A stretch of DNA of 64,000 bases from Adiantum capillus-veneris (taxonomy: Eukaryota > Streptophyta > Polypodiopsida > Polypodiales > Pteridaceae), in the NCBI GenBank assembly GCA_014529385.2, contig CM043963.1:74183412-74247411 (forward strand), given 5' to 3'. Of the stretch, positions 1-11,715 are shown piece after piece. A program made the translations under genes and the position numbers. Position 1 is the first letter of the stretch. Every line of letters begins with the position of its first letter. The notes under the pieces are model-generated. The model saw only the letters and a list, made by a program, of their open reading frames with translations. It did not search any database and was not told the origin of the DNA.

Positions 1-1368
1 GGACATGAAGTGTGGTTGAGTGGGTGCAATTCCATAAAACTAGCTTGCACAAGCCAGACAACAAAAAGTTGAAACTCATGTGAGCATTGAATGAGTACCT
101 TTGGGAGCCTTGGGCTACTCATCAATAAAAGTACAATAGCCCTTTCGTTGAATGAGAAGATGTGATGATTAGAAGTGCAACATAAAAATGTGCAACAAAT
201 GCCATGAATATAGTAGCTTTTGGAGGTATGAGGATGCACATAGTAATGAAGGTAACTACCTACTTCTAACCTCTAAGTTATGAAATCCTCCCCTTTTCCA
301 AAAGTTCGGAGGGAGAAGAGGCATGCACATGCACCTTCCTTGTTCACAATGGCAAGGTGGTATTGCAAATAGGAACAATAGACAGGGTACCCTACGCACA
401 TGCAAGTTCATCACTTGCTCTTTGCTTAGGCAATGGTCACGTAAGGTGATGTTGCAAACCGGCTCAATGAATAGAGCATCATGCAAGTCAATCGGTTTCT
501 CTTTGCTTATGCAATGGTCATGCAATGCACAATTATCAATTACTTCTAATGATTATTATGCCTCCTCCTGGGTCACATGTGTACCCATTGCTTATCATGT
601 ATAACTATTCATTGTCTTTTGTAACTATGCCAATTTTGGCATAGTTGGACCAGTTATGTATATAATTGATGATTGTTGGCTAGCGTGACCATAGCCTTAG
701 TTGATTAATCTACACGATTTATAATGCTATAGAAAAATGTGTTGCATGACTAAAAGGTTGAGGTTGGTTCTGCAATATTATGATGTGTTTAATAGAATCC
801 ACTCACGAATTGCGAGTTTTGCCAAATAAAATAAAATAAAATAAAAATGTCTTGCATGACTAAAAGGCTAACGAGAATTCCAAAATAGAAAGCCCAACTG
901 TCCATGTCTAGCATATACATGAGACTAATTACCTTTCATATATTTTCTAAACTCTGAGCCCAATCACGAATTGCCACTAGATGAATTGAGTTTGGTTCAA
1001 AATATAAAGCCTTGCCCATCGTAGGCCAAAAAATCATAAGACTCCTCTTTTTTTTTTCGCCAAGCGTGTCATAAAATCTAATTTCTAACCAGTCCAAACA
1101 ATTTTCTCATATTAAACTGATCATTTAATGTGGGAGAATAAACGGGAACAAGGGTTATAAGATAGACATGTACTTACAGATCTATCTCAACACGGGGCCA
1201 ATAATAAAGGGGTCCAAATGAGAGATGGTCTGTCAAAGAGCAAGGTTAACCAATGGAGCTTTAAAGACCTTAGGGTTAGCTTCATTAAAGACCTCCAAAG
1301 GTTAGTGTAAAAGTCCTTTGACCTTAGGTAAGCTAGGGTTGAGTCTGAGGTGGGAACCCGGTCCAAGC
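1..1368. other. Intergenic, no recognisable gene
   Basis: Only short open frames without family resemblance are present. A degenerate duplication of about 80 bp sits near 403-530 (the words CTCTTTGCTTA and CAATGGTCA recur). Around 763-850 there is an A-rich tail preceded by AATCCACTCAC and GCGAGTTTTGCC, which recurs near 20325-20400 and looks like the 3' end of a LINE- or SINE-type retroposon. I see nothing else. Confidence 0.6.
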
Positions 1369-1545
1369 TTAAGCTGCTTGAGGTGCTTGTCGTGCTTGAT
1401 TACTAAGGTGCTTGAGGTGCTTGTCGTGCTTGATGACTAAGGTGCTTGAGGTGCTTGCCGACTCGGGAGCTTGAGGTGCTTGTGGGAACACTACCCAAGC
1501 TTGAGGTGCTTTGCCATGCTTGGTGACTAAGGTGCTTGGGGGTAA
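1369..1545. repeat. 34-bp minisatellite (R1 head)
   Basis: About five imperfect units of 34 bp, built on GGTGCTTGAGGTGCTTGTCG followed by TGCTTGATGACTAA. The first two units are nearly identical and later ones are shorter or diverged. The same unit reappears at about 35230-35350, so the minisatellite belongs to a dispersed repeat rather than being a local expansion. Confidence 0.8.
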
Positions 1546-2290
1546 GGTGTGCAAAAGTCAACAACTATCCCTACAAGGAGCCTACTAGAGAGGCTAGAGA
1601 GAGAACACATACACCCTCACACAAGGTAAGCGTGGTTCAAAGAAAGTATACAGGACACTTGTCAAGTTCCTCTTCATGTTGCCCTCATGGTGTGCTTAAA
1701 TCCTATTGGTTGGCCTCCCAAGGGGTCTAATGATAAATGAATTAATTTAATTAATTGTTTTAGCATTTATCAAGTCCTCTCTCTCAAAGGGGAAAGGGGG
1801 ACACTTGTTCCAAAGCTACCCTTGTTGCTTGATATGCATGTGCATGTGATTGGCTAGGCCTGGAGAGGTCCAATGATCTTCAATCAATCATGAGCTACAA
1901 GGGGGGGTCAACCAAAGCAAGCTAGGGGGTTGCTTGAGGGGTATACTCTCCCACACACACTCACACACTCTCTATTGTGTGAAGTGCAAGAGCTCCATCT
2001 CCTTCTCCAAGCAAGTAGAGAGGTTGAGAGCCTACACCAACACTCTTGGCTATGGAATGCAAATCCAACCAAGAACCATGCTTCGATACTTAAGCTTTCC
2101 ATCTTCTCGATCTTCGTTACTATGCTATTATGCATGCTAGCAAGAAGAGTGATGATAAGTGAGGAACTAATCCTTTCTCCTATGAAATGTTTCTTCTTCC
2201 TCTTCCCTACCCTCATTTCCTACTAGCTCTCTCCACCTTGGAAGGTGTTTGAGGCCTTGGGATTGAAGCTTGGGATAGTTAACTAAGGTA
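1369..2290 (+). repeat. Dispersed repeat R1, copy 1
   Basis: The stretch from the minisatellite to about 2290 is recognisably repeated at 35227-35830. Shared landmarks, in order, are the 34-bp units, GGGAxCACTACCCAAGCTTG, GACACTTG..CAA, GCTACCCTTGTTGCTTG, ATGAGCTACAAGGGGGGGTC, TATACTCTCCCACACACACT, AGAGCTCCATCTCCTTCTCC, GCAAGAAGAGTGATGATAAG and GGTGTTTGAGGCCTTGGGA. Copy 1 has about 280 bp (roughly 1515-1797) that copy 2 lacks. Open frames inside it show no family resemblance. It may be part of an LTR or a non-autonomous element; I see no clear termini. Confidence 0.75.
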
Positions 2291-3466
2291 ATGCTCATGC
2301 GAGCATAGTTATGGTAATGCTTATTTAAGCCTCCCATTATTGATGACCATGCAATTATGTTGTTCGTCCTAGCCTGCCATGGTAACATGCAACATAGTCG
2401 ACACGTAGTGGGACCCAAGGTACAAAGACGATGTTGGACACAACGAGCAAGCCACACCAAAAGCACAATTGAAACTTGTAGTAGACATCTGACATCATTA
2501 AAAGCTGAGTTCTAAAAGTTTGTGCAACAATGCTAATTTTTAGTTGCAAGATGCCCCCATAGTACAACTATGCTTTGATCGATGGCTTGTGTGACCATTG
2601 CATACACATAGTTATGAGGAAAAAGTGTAAGTAAGGTACGCTCCACACGCACGGGGTAAACTTGTAATATGAAGAATTTACCCTCGTCTACCTCACGTTC
2701 ATGCGCAAGTCAGATCAGTAACTAGTTGTTTAAGGTGGGGGGTTACCTCAATGGCTGTAGTTGGCCTTAAAGGCTTAAGTAATTTTGCTTTGCTGCAATT
2801 TCTATCTAGACTAGTATTGCCTTCGGTCCCCTCTCTCTCTTTCTTCGCGTGCAATCTTTTTCTCTCTCGTTGACTGTGCTGAGCGCTAGGCTGCAAGCCA
2901 CACTACTGTCGAAGTTGACTAGATGAAGGAGCTCTCGCCACGTGTCAGGGGGGCGAAATTCCTCCCCCTTTTATAATAGTATAGATAGATAGATAATAAC
3001 GCATACCTATTTTTAAAAACAAAAAAAATGGTTTCTTCTCCTCAAAAGGCCACCCGCATCATCTCTCTTGCGGGAGACGTTGCTGTCTGAGCTTGTCTCC
3101 TCCTTTTCTTTGTGATCATGCAATATGGCAGCGTAATAAAACAACCCTTTCACATTTTTAATTGAAATTTGAGGAACTCTGTAAGTGAGACCAAAGAGGA
3201 TGAGGGGTAGCTTAATTATAATTTTGAGGAAGGGTAGCCTCAATTTTCAGATTACGAGTTACCCTCTCCCATGTGGAACCACCTAGTGGGAAGGATGCAT
3301 GTGTGGGTGCGTAGTTGGCTACTATGTGTGTGAGAGTCATGACTCCAGTTGGGACTCGAGAGAGAGACATTAGGAGTGTGTGTATGTGTGTGCGTGTGTG
3401 AGTGAGAGAGAGGGGGGGCGGTATTGATGATTCTGAACGACTCCAGCAAGCTGTAGTTGCTGATGT
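2291..3466. other. Intergenic, upstream region of the GDSL gene
   Basis: No coding feature was recognised. The AT-rich motif TTTATAATAG near 2970 could be a TATA box but is too far from the start codon to be convincing. A GT/GA-rich patch lies at about 3377-3417. The transcription start cannot be placed from sequence alone. Confidence 0.4.
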
Positions 3467-3601
3467 TTGATCGTTTTCACCTCTTCGGAAGTCCCTGCAG
3501 TACCCTCAAGTAAATGCAATGAGCTGCCATTATCACCTGCTCTACTTGAAAAGCCCACCTGCGGCGCCTACGCCGCAGCGGCAAAAACAACACCACCAGC
3601 C

Positions 3602-3610
<9 letters not shown>

Positions 3611-3662
<52 letters not shown>
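3611..3662. repeat. (CT)15(CA)11 compound microsatellite in putative 5' UTR
   Basis: Fifteen CT units (3611-3640) run directly into eleven CA units (3641-3662), ending 15 bp before the chosen GDSL start codon at 3678. The tract lies in the putative 5' leader. It creates spurious Ser-Leu and Thr-His reading frames upstream of the true start. Confidence 0.9.
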
Positions 3663-3665
<3 letters not shown>

Positions 3666-3677
3666 GGACAGGGCATC

Positions 3678-6661
3678 ATGGGTGCGCGGCATATTGCAGA
3701 GGTAGCTTGCAATGGCAGGTGGGTTTTACAGCTTACGTCCATCCTCTTCCTGATGCTGCAGCTCCTTGATCTGTCTAGTACTGCTAGCCCTCCTGGTTCC
3801 AAAGGCTTCTATGTCCCTGCCCTCATCATCTTCGGCGACTCCACTGTTGACGTTGGTATGAACAACAACTTAACCAGCATTGTCAAGTCCAATTTTTTAC
3901 CATACGGCGAGAACTTCCTCGGTGGTAACCATCCCACCGGTCGCTTCTGCAACGGCCAGCTTGCTGTTGATGCTGTCGGTAAGCACTCACTGCTAAGATA
4001 TCGACATGCACAAGGCTAGCTATGTACACATATTTGTAATATGTTAATGTCACTCATCTATGCACACTTTTTCATCTCCTCCTGCCCCAAAATGCATTCG
4101 AGCGGGCACGCACAATTACATGATTTCCTGCATATTCTGTCTCATTAATTCATGGATGCAAAGACTTGTTTTCCATTTCTCCTTTTAATTTTGTTAATTG
4201 TTTCTTCTGCGAATCGTATTTACATGTGATCATATATGCATACATACGTTCAATTTCCATCAAGATGTAGTACATTTTTACCTGTGAGAAAATGCATTTC
4301 TGGCATGAATCAGTACATTTTTGCATGTGAGAGAAGGCACTTCTGGCATAAATTAGTACATTGTTGCATGTAAGAAAATGTATGATCCATGTTATTGCAC
4401 AGCTCTGCAACTGCATCTGCCCATAGACGAGCAATTTATGAGGGGTTTCTCATAATTTATTCTTGGAAGTTCGTGTGCAGCGACTTTTCTCGAGCTTCCC
4501 TTTCCGCTCGCTTACTTCGATCCTCAAGCAACCGGACACAACGTAGTGCAAGGAATCAACTTTGCGTCTTCTGCATCTGGCTATAATGACAACACAGCCA
4601 AATTCTGGGTAAGTGTTTAAATTGACTCAATTGAGAGTTTACTGGCAGAATTGAGTGTTCGAGGTTTTGTGCCTATGCAACAGCTGTCGCAACGCAACTG
4701 CGTCACACATTGTGGTTGTCTACTCTTCTGTGGAGCTCATAATTTTCGGCTTGCTAATTTTGCAGAATGTAATCTCTCTCACAAAGCAACTAGAATTTTT
4801 CAAGAGTTACAAAGCACAGCTAGCAGAAATAGTGGGCTCTAGCAAAGCATCTAATATACTCTCTGAGGCCTTGTATATTCTCAGCACCGGCAGCAATGAC
4901 TACGCCAACAACTATTTTTACAACTTGCGCCTCAAAGCGAAGCTAAACATCAAAGATTACACCACTTTTCTTGTTCAATCAGCTGCCAAATTTATCGAGG
5001 TTTTCTTCATTTTTAAGCTCTTGAAAACTTGATGTATGTGTCAAATCTAAGTATGTACATTTATGTCGGTTTACACATACCTAAGGTTATGTGTGCGCAT
5101 TGTATGTATATGCATACCTAAGGTTATACATGCATGCATGCCCGTGGGTGTATGTTTGTATGTGTGGGTGTGCATGTCTGACGTATGTGTAAGGTCACCA
5201 TACCCATGTGTGCATGCAGCTGTAAGTGCATATGTATATGATACTTCGGCTCCCATTATTCACACAATTTGTATGTGTGCGCGTACGTGTGATCCTCTAT
5301 TGATGATGTCTATGGATACCTGCTTCGGCTCCCATTATTCACACAATTTGTGTGTGTGCGTGCGTGTGATCCTCTATTGATGTATGTCTATGGATACCTG
5401 CTTCTATGTGTCTAAGGGTGTCTTGTTGAAAATGATAAAACATGTTTATTTTGTGCCAATGTGTAAGGCTGTGTGCCATGCCACAAGAAATTACTAGTCC
5501 ATTTGAGAGTCTTCAGAATGACCAGGATTTCTGCCAATTGTATGTATGCCTTGTTTGCAAAATTAGGAGCTTTATCTCTCGGGAGTGCGGAAGCTTGCGA
5601 TCGTCAATGTACCTCCTCTTGGGTGTCTGCCATTTCAAAGGACTGTGCTTGGTGCAAGGAAGTTGGACTTCAAGGATTGCTTGCCTGTTGCAAATGAGGC
5701 GGCTGCTTCTTTCAACCAAGGACTTGACACAGTGGTGAAAAGCTTGAGAGAGAAGTACACGGACTACGGGGTTGTTATTGTCGATTGCTATACGCCCTTG
5801 TTGGACATATACACTAACCCTGCTCCATATGGTAATCTCTCATTTTCTCTTACCTGGAATGGGTAATGCTTGTCAAAGTTTTATCTCACACACACACATA
5901 CACACACATTTTGGGGGTAATGCTTATACTAGGTCTCCACCACTTTAGAAAAAACAAGAAGCCATTCAAAACATCTCAAATGCACAGAGTGAAGGGAGAG
6001 TGTAGGAAAGGAAATGCCTCATGAAAGTGGAAAGTCTAAAGAGTTTGTATGTCTATCTGAAGAGGTGGTCGAGCATGCATGCAATGTGTGTGTCAATTTA
6101 CATCTGCATTCTTATCTCTCTTTACCTGTTTTCTTCTCTTTAGAGTTTCCTTGCACTATGGATGTCGTAAATTTATCTATTTGGAGATACAGCTGTAGGT
6201 AAAGATATCGATATAGAATTTTTTTTGGGGTAATGCTTATATTAGTGAGAGATATAAATAGAGTTACAGAGAGCAAAATGTTTTTTTTTTGCTTGGGTTA
6301 ATACTTGTATTACTGGTCGCTCCTCAAGATGAGAGAAAACCCACAAAGAAGATAATGCACAAAGTAGTATCGGGCTTGTGTACACATTAAATGCCTGATT
6401 TGTTTGGTTTGTATGCTTGTAAGATACTTTCCGAGGGCTTAACCAAATATTGCATCTACAGGGATCGAGGTCGTGAAAAGAGGGTGTTGTTCCACAGGAA
6501 GACTAGAGACGGCCATCTTTTGCAACCGGCTTGAAGGCCCATTGTCATGCAAGGACCCCTCCAAGTTCATGTTTTGGGATAGTTATCATCCCACTGAGGT
6601 AGTATACAAGGTACTGGCAGACAAGTTCATCCAAATTGTAGTGGACGCCAAGATTCTTTAA
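3678..6661 (+). CDS. GDSL esterase/lipase, five exons
   Basis: This gene encodes a secreted serine hydrolase of the plant GDSL (SGNH) family, which cleaves acyl esters; the substrate cannot be told from sequence. Exons are 3678-3978, 4481-4608, 4766-4999, 5567-5831 and 6462-6661. All junctions are GT-AG and keep frame, giving 375 residues, the usual family length. A hydrophobic signal peptide spans about residues 14-36. Block I is FGDSTVDVGMNN with nucleophile Ser55; block II is GINFASSASG (Gly125); block III is GSND (Asn187); block V is DSYHPT (Asp349, His352). Other family signatures are HPTGRFCNG, PPLGCLP and KGCC-like RGCC. The start at 3678 was chosen because the upstream in-frame ATG at 3519 would add a microsatellite-coded stretch. 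Introns 1, 3 and 4 carry local repeats. The gene appears intact; exon 4's acceptor (AATTAG) is the least typical. Confidence 0.92.
4268..4380. repeat. Imperfect repeat in GDSL intron 1
   Basis: The words GAGAAAATGCATTTCTGGCAT, TTAGTACATT and TTGCATGT recur two to three times at a spacing of about 47 bp. It is a local duplication within the intron, with no coding potential. Confidence 0.6.
5244..5402. repeat. 79-bp tandem duplication in GDSL intron 3
   Basis: Two near-identical units begin with CTTCGGCTCCCATTATTCAC at about 5244 and 5323. They share GTGATCCTCTATTGATG and TCTATGGATACCTGCTTC. The surrounding intron is rich in TATGTGTG-type words. Confidence 0.85.
5905..6320. repeat. Three T-run plus GGGTAATGCTTATA motifs in GDSL intron 4
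   Basis: A run of T followed by GGGGTAATGCTTATA(C/T)TA occurs near 5911 and 6219. A variant, GGGTTAATACTTGTATTA, occurs near 6293. Read on the other strand each resembles an A-tailed 3' end, so these may be ends of short retroposons inserted in antisense. This is an inference from the motif only. Confidence 0.4.
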
Positions 6662-6898
6662 GTTTTGAAGCAAAAAAGACACCTCCAAAAGCATGATGAA
6701 AAGCTCTGATTATGGTTTTCTTGATGAAAATTACCGATGACATCCCGGTGCCGCTTCCAACCACTTGGTTGAAATATTTATTTGTTGAGGAAAAACTGCG
6801 AAACATACAATGTATGAAATGTCAGTGAGAAGTTTCCATGTGAGTGCAATATGCTTAATTTTCTTTATTCCCTATATGGCCAGGCACAAATCATCCAC

Positions 6899-6904
6899 AA
6901 TAAA
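6899..6904 (+). promoter_or_regulatory. Candidate polyadenylation signal of the GDSL gene
   Basis: AATAAA lies 238 bp after the stop codon of the GDSL gene and is the first perfect match I noticed downstream. Plant near-upstream elements are loose, so the real site may differ. Confidence 0.35.
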
Positions 6905-7285
6905 ATTGTTGGAATTTTGCATATACATCAGAATACAAAACATATTAATTGGCATTGGACTAAATTTTTTGGGCTGAGAGCATACATATAAGCAAACCAA
7001 GAAGCAGGAATGAAGTTTTAATCAGGCTAGCTTCTCTTATGCTGTCATCTATTCGATGAAAATAATGTTGGGCGATGAAATATTGTCTTATTGCCTATAG
7101 GGAATGCAACATGCAATAATCCACATTGAACTGCCTCCATATGGCAAAATGATGTCATTGTACTACAAATTTTTTTTGCTACCCAGGGTTAGAAAAATAC
7201 ATTTTCCCTAACCAAAGACAAAAAGGTCAAACTTTAAATTCTCCTGGTCTTTAGGTCAAAATTTGAAGCTTTTGTTGGTATTTAC

Positions 7286-7462
7286 ACTAAAACTTGTGTA
7301 AATTTCCTGGTTTTCTTCGAGGCAAGCTCAAAGTCTAACTGGGAGTTTATGATGTCAATTGGTCAATATATATAAGACTAAAACTTGTGTAAATTTCCCA
7401 GTTTTCTTCAAGGCAAGCTCAAAGTCGGGATTTTATGATTTCAGCCGGTCAAAATATAGGAG
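7286..7462. repeat. 91-bp tandem duplication
   Basis: Units start at 7286 and 7377 with ACTAAAACTTGTGTAAATTT. They share GGTTTTCTTC, AGGCAAGCTCAAAGTC and TTTATGAT, with modest divergence. No coding content. Confidence 0.8.
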
Positions 7463-7855
7463 ACTTGTTTTTTTCCTAACATTGTTGCTACCACAAGGAG
7501 TTGTGAGCAATCATAACAAGTTTGCGTTGTGCACTTAAGGTTAACATAGTGTAGTAAGAGAAAAGTTAGTTGCAAATGTCATATTGGAATGTGTTTTCCC
7601 TTGACATATCAAACGCCAAGACCTTTAACTACAAGAGGTCCTTCAATGTAGCGACGCTGGTACTGCGACGCTCAGATGGGAAAAAGCCCGACGTCCCTAT
7701 AGGCGTGACCATATCGCTCTCACTTTATAACTCGCACCATTTACTTGTTCCAACTCTCAAGATTGAGATTGGCCAAACAAACAAGCATTCCCTTTGTTTC
7801 TTCGTATGAAGGGGATAAACATTTTAAGAAAAAATAAGAAGCCATTTTTGGAGCC

Positions 7856-7856
<1 letters not shown>

Positions 7857-7889
<33 letters not shown>
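7857..7889. repeat. Homopolymer run of 33 C
   Basis: Uninterrupted C tract. Such runs are prone to length error in sequencing, so the exact count should not be trusted. Confidence 0.9.
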
Positions 7890-8760
7890 TTTAAAAGATT
7901 GTAAATTGAGTCCTCTCTACATAATATTGTGCACTTGTTACTTAGCAGTGCTCTTTCCATGTGAAGGAGATATTTCTCTCTAGAGTCCGATAGCATAATC
8001 ACGGTCGAGAACCTTGTTTGAGAAGATAAAGTTGAGCTCGTTTACATAGTTCTTGCTTAGATACATACAATAGAGCTTTGTGGCTATGAAAGCTTGACAA
8101 GAGAAGAAAGTAGAGAAGAAGGGCTAGGAGAGAACCTATTTGAACCAGCCACCTACTCTTAACACATTTAGATAGGGTGCCCCCATTAGCTCATGTTTTC
8201 ACCTTTTGACAACCCACCTTCACCTCCTAGTGTCATGTCAGAAAATCTAATACTTACCTTAGATTCAACGAAATTTAACTTATGAAAGAAGAGAGCTTTC
8301 CCTTAAGAGAATTATTTAGAGGAGACTAAAGGTTTTGTTGAATCGGTTTCATTGCACATTTACACATTAGAATATTAAAACCATGCACATAGTTCAAAGA
8401 GAGTATCACAATTAAGATTGACAATTTTATGAGTACTTGGAGCAAGTCTCCCCTCCAAAATGTCTTTGTATTATTATTCTCTCTCAAAGAGAGCTTTCAT
8501 TACAACAGACCTTCAGCTCTTGCAAAGATTTCCTCCAACCAAGAAGGTGATATACTTCAAGATTCCACGGTGTAACCCTCTTTCTCAAGCCTCAAACACA
8601 CCAACGGGGAGAAAGATCTGCAGGATAAGATGTAGATGAGGGTGAAAAAAGTATTTTTCAAGCAAGAGAAATATTACTTTGTATATGTTCACTCCATGAG
8701 CAAGCTCTTAGCATAGCTTACCATAATAGAGGGGTAGAAGATGATGAAGAAGAAAATCTT

Positions 8761-8778
8761 TTCGTCTCTAGAACTTCC

Positions 8779-8816
<38 letters not shown>

Positions 8817-8872
8817 TTGAATTTACATCTATAGTTAAGCTCTTGAGCATAGAGTTCGTCTCTAGAGCTCCC

Positions 8873-8907
<35 letters not shown>
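8761..8907. repeat. Duplicated unit ending in (GA)n
   Basis: Two copies about 94 bp apart, each beginning TTCGTCTCTAGA(A/G)CT and ending in a GA microsatellite (8783-8811 and 8876-8907). The duplication therefore carried the microsatellite with it. Confidence 0.75.
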
Positions 8908-8910
<3 letters not shown>

Positions 8911-9221
8911 GAGAGGGCAAAATTCAGTGAGCCCCTCCTTTTGGTCTCATGCAAACTTGCTAATAGTCTTCAATTGGAATGCCTACAACTTCTCTAATGA
9001 GAAGTAAACACTCCAAAGTGCAACTCATGCATGCTCACACACTTTTCCATTTTCGCTAAACTTGAAAAACTTCCCCTCCCTTTCTCTTGGACTTGTCTTG
9101 GCAAGTGTACATACCATACACAGTCACGCACACTTGCTAACTTCACTTGAAGCAAGTATGAGCTACTTTGGACATGTGGCATGGCCAAGCTTATAAGAGA
9201 AGGACTAGAGTTGAATTTTTA

Positions 9222-9296
9222 GATAAGGAAGGAGCGATCTAATCCTAAACTTTAGCTTAAATAAGGAAGGAATTATCTAACCCTAAACTTTAGCTT
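9222..9296. repeat. Imperfect tandem repeat
   Basis: ATAAGGAAGGA followed by ATCTAA(T/C)CCTAAACTTTAGCTT occurs twice in succession, with a period of about 38 bp. Confidence 0.7.
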
Positions 9297-10279
9297 TTTC
9301 CTTTCACTTATTAAAAATCATGAACTTATCCTTTAATTTAACTAGCTATGCTGTAAAACCTTTGAACAATCTTTGAAGGCTTTATGAAGCTGACTCGGGT
9401 TAGAATCTACATGCTAATTTAGGATATGCTAAATTAGGATATGCTAAATTAGGATGGAATTTGGTAAAACTAAAACTCACCCTTGGGCTTTAAAGATTCA
9501 CATCCTATGCAAAATCTTAGAACAATGCTTTGAAGGTGGCGTGAAGTTGGTCTCAAAACTTACTAAACTTAGACTATTTGTGGCAGGTTAAAAATTTATC
9601 CTAGGCTTCCCTAAGTTTATACTTGGACTCTTAAAGCGTTATTTTAATTACTTAAACTTAGCACAAATACTTTTTATTTTTAGACTCCTATAATTGCTTT
9701 AGGTAATCCTTTTTGTCCTATACCTTTGATCGAGTTTGCTCAAGATAAATTCATCCTTCTTTAACATGTACCTACGATTGAGATAACTAAACAATATTTA
9801 TTCTTTCTTTTTTATGGACTTGTCTCCTTTTGGTCTCAAGCCTTTGACCAAGGTGGTCCATAAGCACTTAAATCAATTTCACTTGTTCTCTTTTATTCTC
9901 GAACTTAAATGGCCAAATTAAAATGAAAAATATTTTTAGAAGGTTAGAAATTAAATAAAGTCATAGCTCGTTCTATTGCTTTGGGTAGAGGATCCTTTTT
10001 TACCCATCGACATTCTTCCACAATGGTGATAAATTTTACTTGGTGCTTGGAAGACTTAGCTATCGCAAGCATGCCTTCACTTAGCCATAATCATCTTTCA
10101 TAGTAGATTGGCAAGGTCTATTAAGCTGCCACCACAAGCATGATTCATGGTATGCATACACTTAAAAACTTATGAATATTTCAAAGTAAGACAAAATTCT
10201 TTATAAAACATACATGTTCATACAAGGTTTTTACCTTTGACAAGAGTCATTGTAAGTATTTACAAGGTTTACATTATTA

Positions 10280-11715
10280 ATTAGCTGGATTTCTTGCATC
10301 TATCATGCATCTTCAAAAGGATAGTTTTGAAATTTGACAATACATCATCGAATAGTCTTATCACTTCTTGAAACCTTGTCTTTATGTCGTAGAATTCTCT
10401 CTAGTTGCAAGATCTCTTCTTGGCCTTCAAACTCGGGCGATTCTTTGATTACCGATTCTTTGGGTGGCTTGCCCTTATAAGGTTTAAAAAGGCTCACATG
10501 ACAGACATTATGAATGAGCAAGTGTTAGGTACCCTTCACTTGTAATTTGGTTCATAAAGAGACTTAAGAATTTGAAATGGGTTATATATCTTTTTGCTAA
10601 CTTAGCATAATATTTTTGGGGACCCGATGGGTATCCTTGTGTTCCCTTGCCCGTTGTATGGCTTATGCGTGCTTTGGAAAACTTAAGAAATACCCAATCA
10701 TTTGGTTTGAAGGTCAATGCAGTTTTATGCTTACTTGTAGTAGCCTTTTGCTTTTGTTGTGTGATGGATATAGTTTCCTTAATCTTTCAATTAGATTCTT
10801 TAAGGTCTCCACTATACTGATCAACATCAAATAGGAGCTTGGGTCTTCCTTCAATTACTTCAAAGGGTACCTTTCCTATATAAATATGGATAGTGTCATT
10901 GTACACATACTCTACTAAGGTAAATACTTTTTCCATTGATCTCTTTGATCTACTTCATAACATAGGCTTTAGGCAAATCAATAAAAGTTTAATTTGCTAT
11001 CTCACTTTGGCCATCTTTTTGTGGTGACAAGCCAAGGAGAAATTCAGCTTAGTATCCAAATTCTGAAAGAGACCCTTCCAAAAATTGCTAGTCATGATAC
11101 CATAGATGTTGGTAAGACATGATACATAAAGATCTGTGAGATAAAGAGGGATATGGTGTGCTTTAGTAGTTTTTTTTAATGGTATGAATTGCTTGCTAAA
11201 TTGGTCTATTATTGTCTATATTCTTGTATTCCCATGAATGAATCTTGGCAATTTAAAGATGAAATCCATGGATATGCTCTCCCATGGGAAATCGGTTATC
11301 GATAATGGCTAAAGCAAGCCAACTCGCTTCCCTTTATCATAATTTGTCTTTCGACATACAAGGCATTTGGCAACATAGTCCGGTATTTCTATCTTCATTT
11401 TTGGCCAATAGAAGTATATTTCTACTCCCTTGAGAGTAGCTTAAATCCATCTATGTCCTGCATAAGGGGGAACATGAGATTCATACATAACTTTTTTACG
11501 CAGGCTATGTGTAACGCATAATCTATTGCGCGATAGAGAAGATAACCATCTTGCATATTGTATGGTTTCTCTTTCTTTCCTAGTGCAATAGTTGACATCA
11601 TATCTTTGAAGTCTGGATCCATGGCATGTTCATCTATCATAGAAAATAGATCATTGTTAGTACCTATTGGTATAGCATTTACATGAAGATGCTTCTTATG
11701 ACTTGGAGTAAATGA
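10280..11715 (-). pseudogene. Ty3/gypsy relic H: integrase and chromodomain
   Basis: Read on the minus strand from 11715 downward, the frames follow a chromoviral integrase in order. There is a zinc-binding domain (PDFKDMM to the LHIACVKKLC region), then a core with [26 protein letters not shown] and LNFSLAC. The C-terminal domain follows with FKPNDWVFLKFSKARI, then the chromodomain with HNVCHVSLFKPYKGKPPKE, ILRHKDKV and VKFQNYPFEDA. Many stops and frame changes make it non-functional; in the chromodomain the expected Trp after FEDA reads as a stop. No LTRs are visible. Its upstream end is fused to copia relic G at about 11716. In a working element this protein would insert cDNA and target chromatin. 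Confidence 0.8.

Larger units (their letters stand above)
6905..10279. other. Gene-free stretch with simple and tandem repeats
   Basis: No protein family or RNA gene was recognised. Contents: a 91-bp tandem duplication at 7286-7462, a 33-bp C run at 7857-7889, paired GA microsatellites at 8783-8811 and 8876-8907, and a duplicated word block at 9222-9296 followed by triplicated GGATATGCTAAATTA near 9420. The part just below 10280 could be the 3' end of gypsy relic H, but I see no LTR boundary. Confidence 0.6.

Noticed and set aside
3519-3677. Upstream in-frame ATG extending the GDSL protein by 53 residues
   Set aside because: The extension is coded by the CT/CA microsatellite and would bury the signal peptide. 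The ATG at 3678 puts the hydrophobic segment near the N-terminus.
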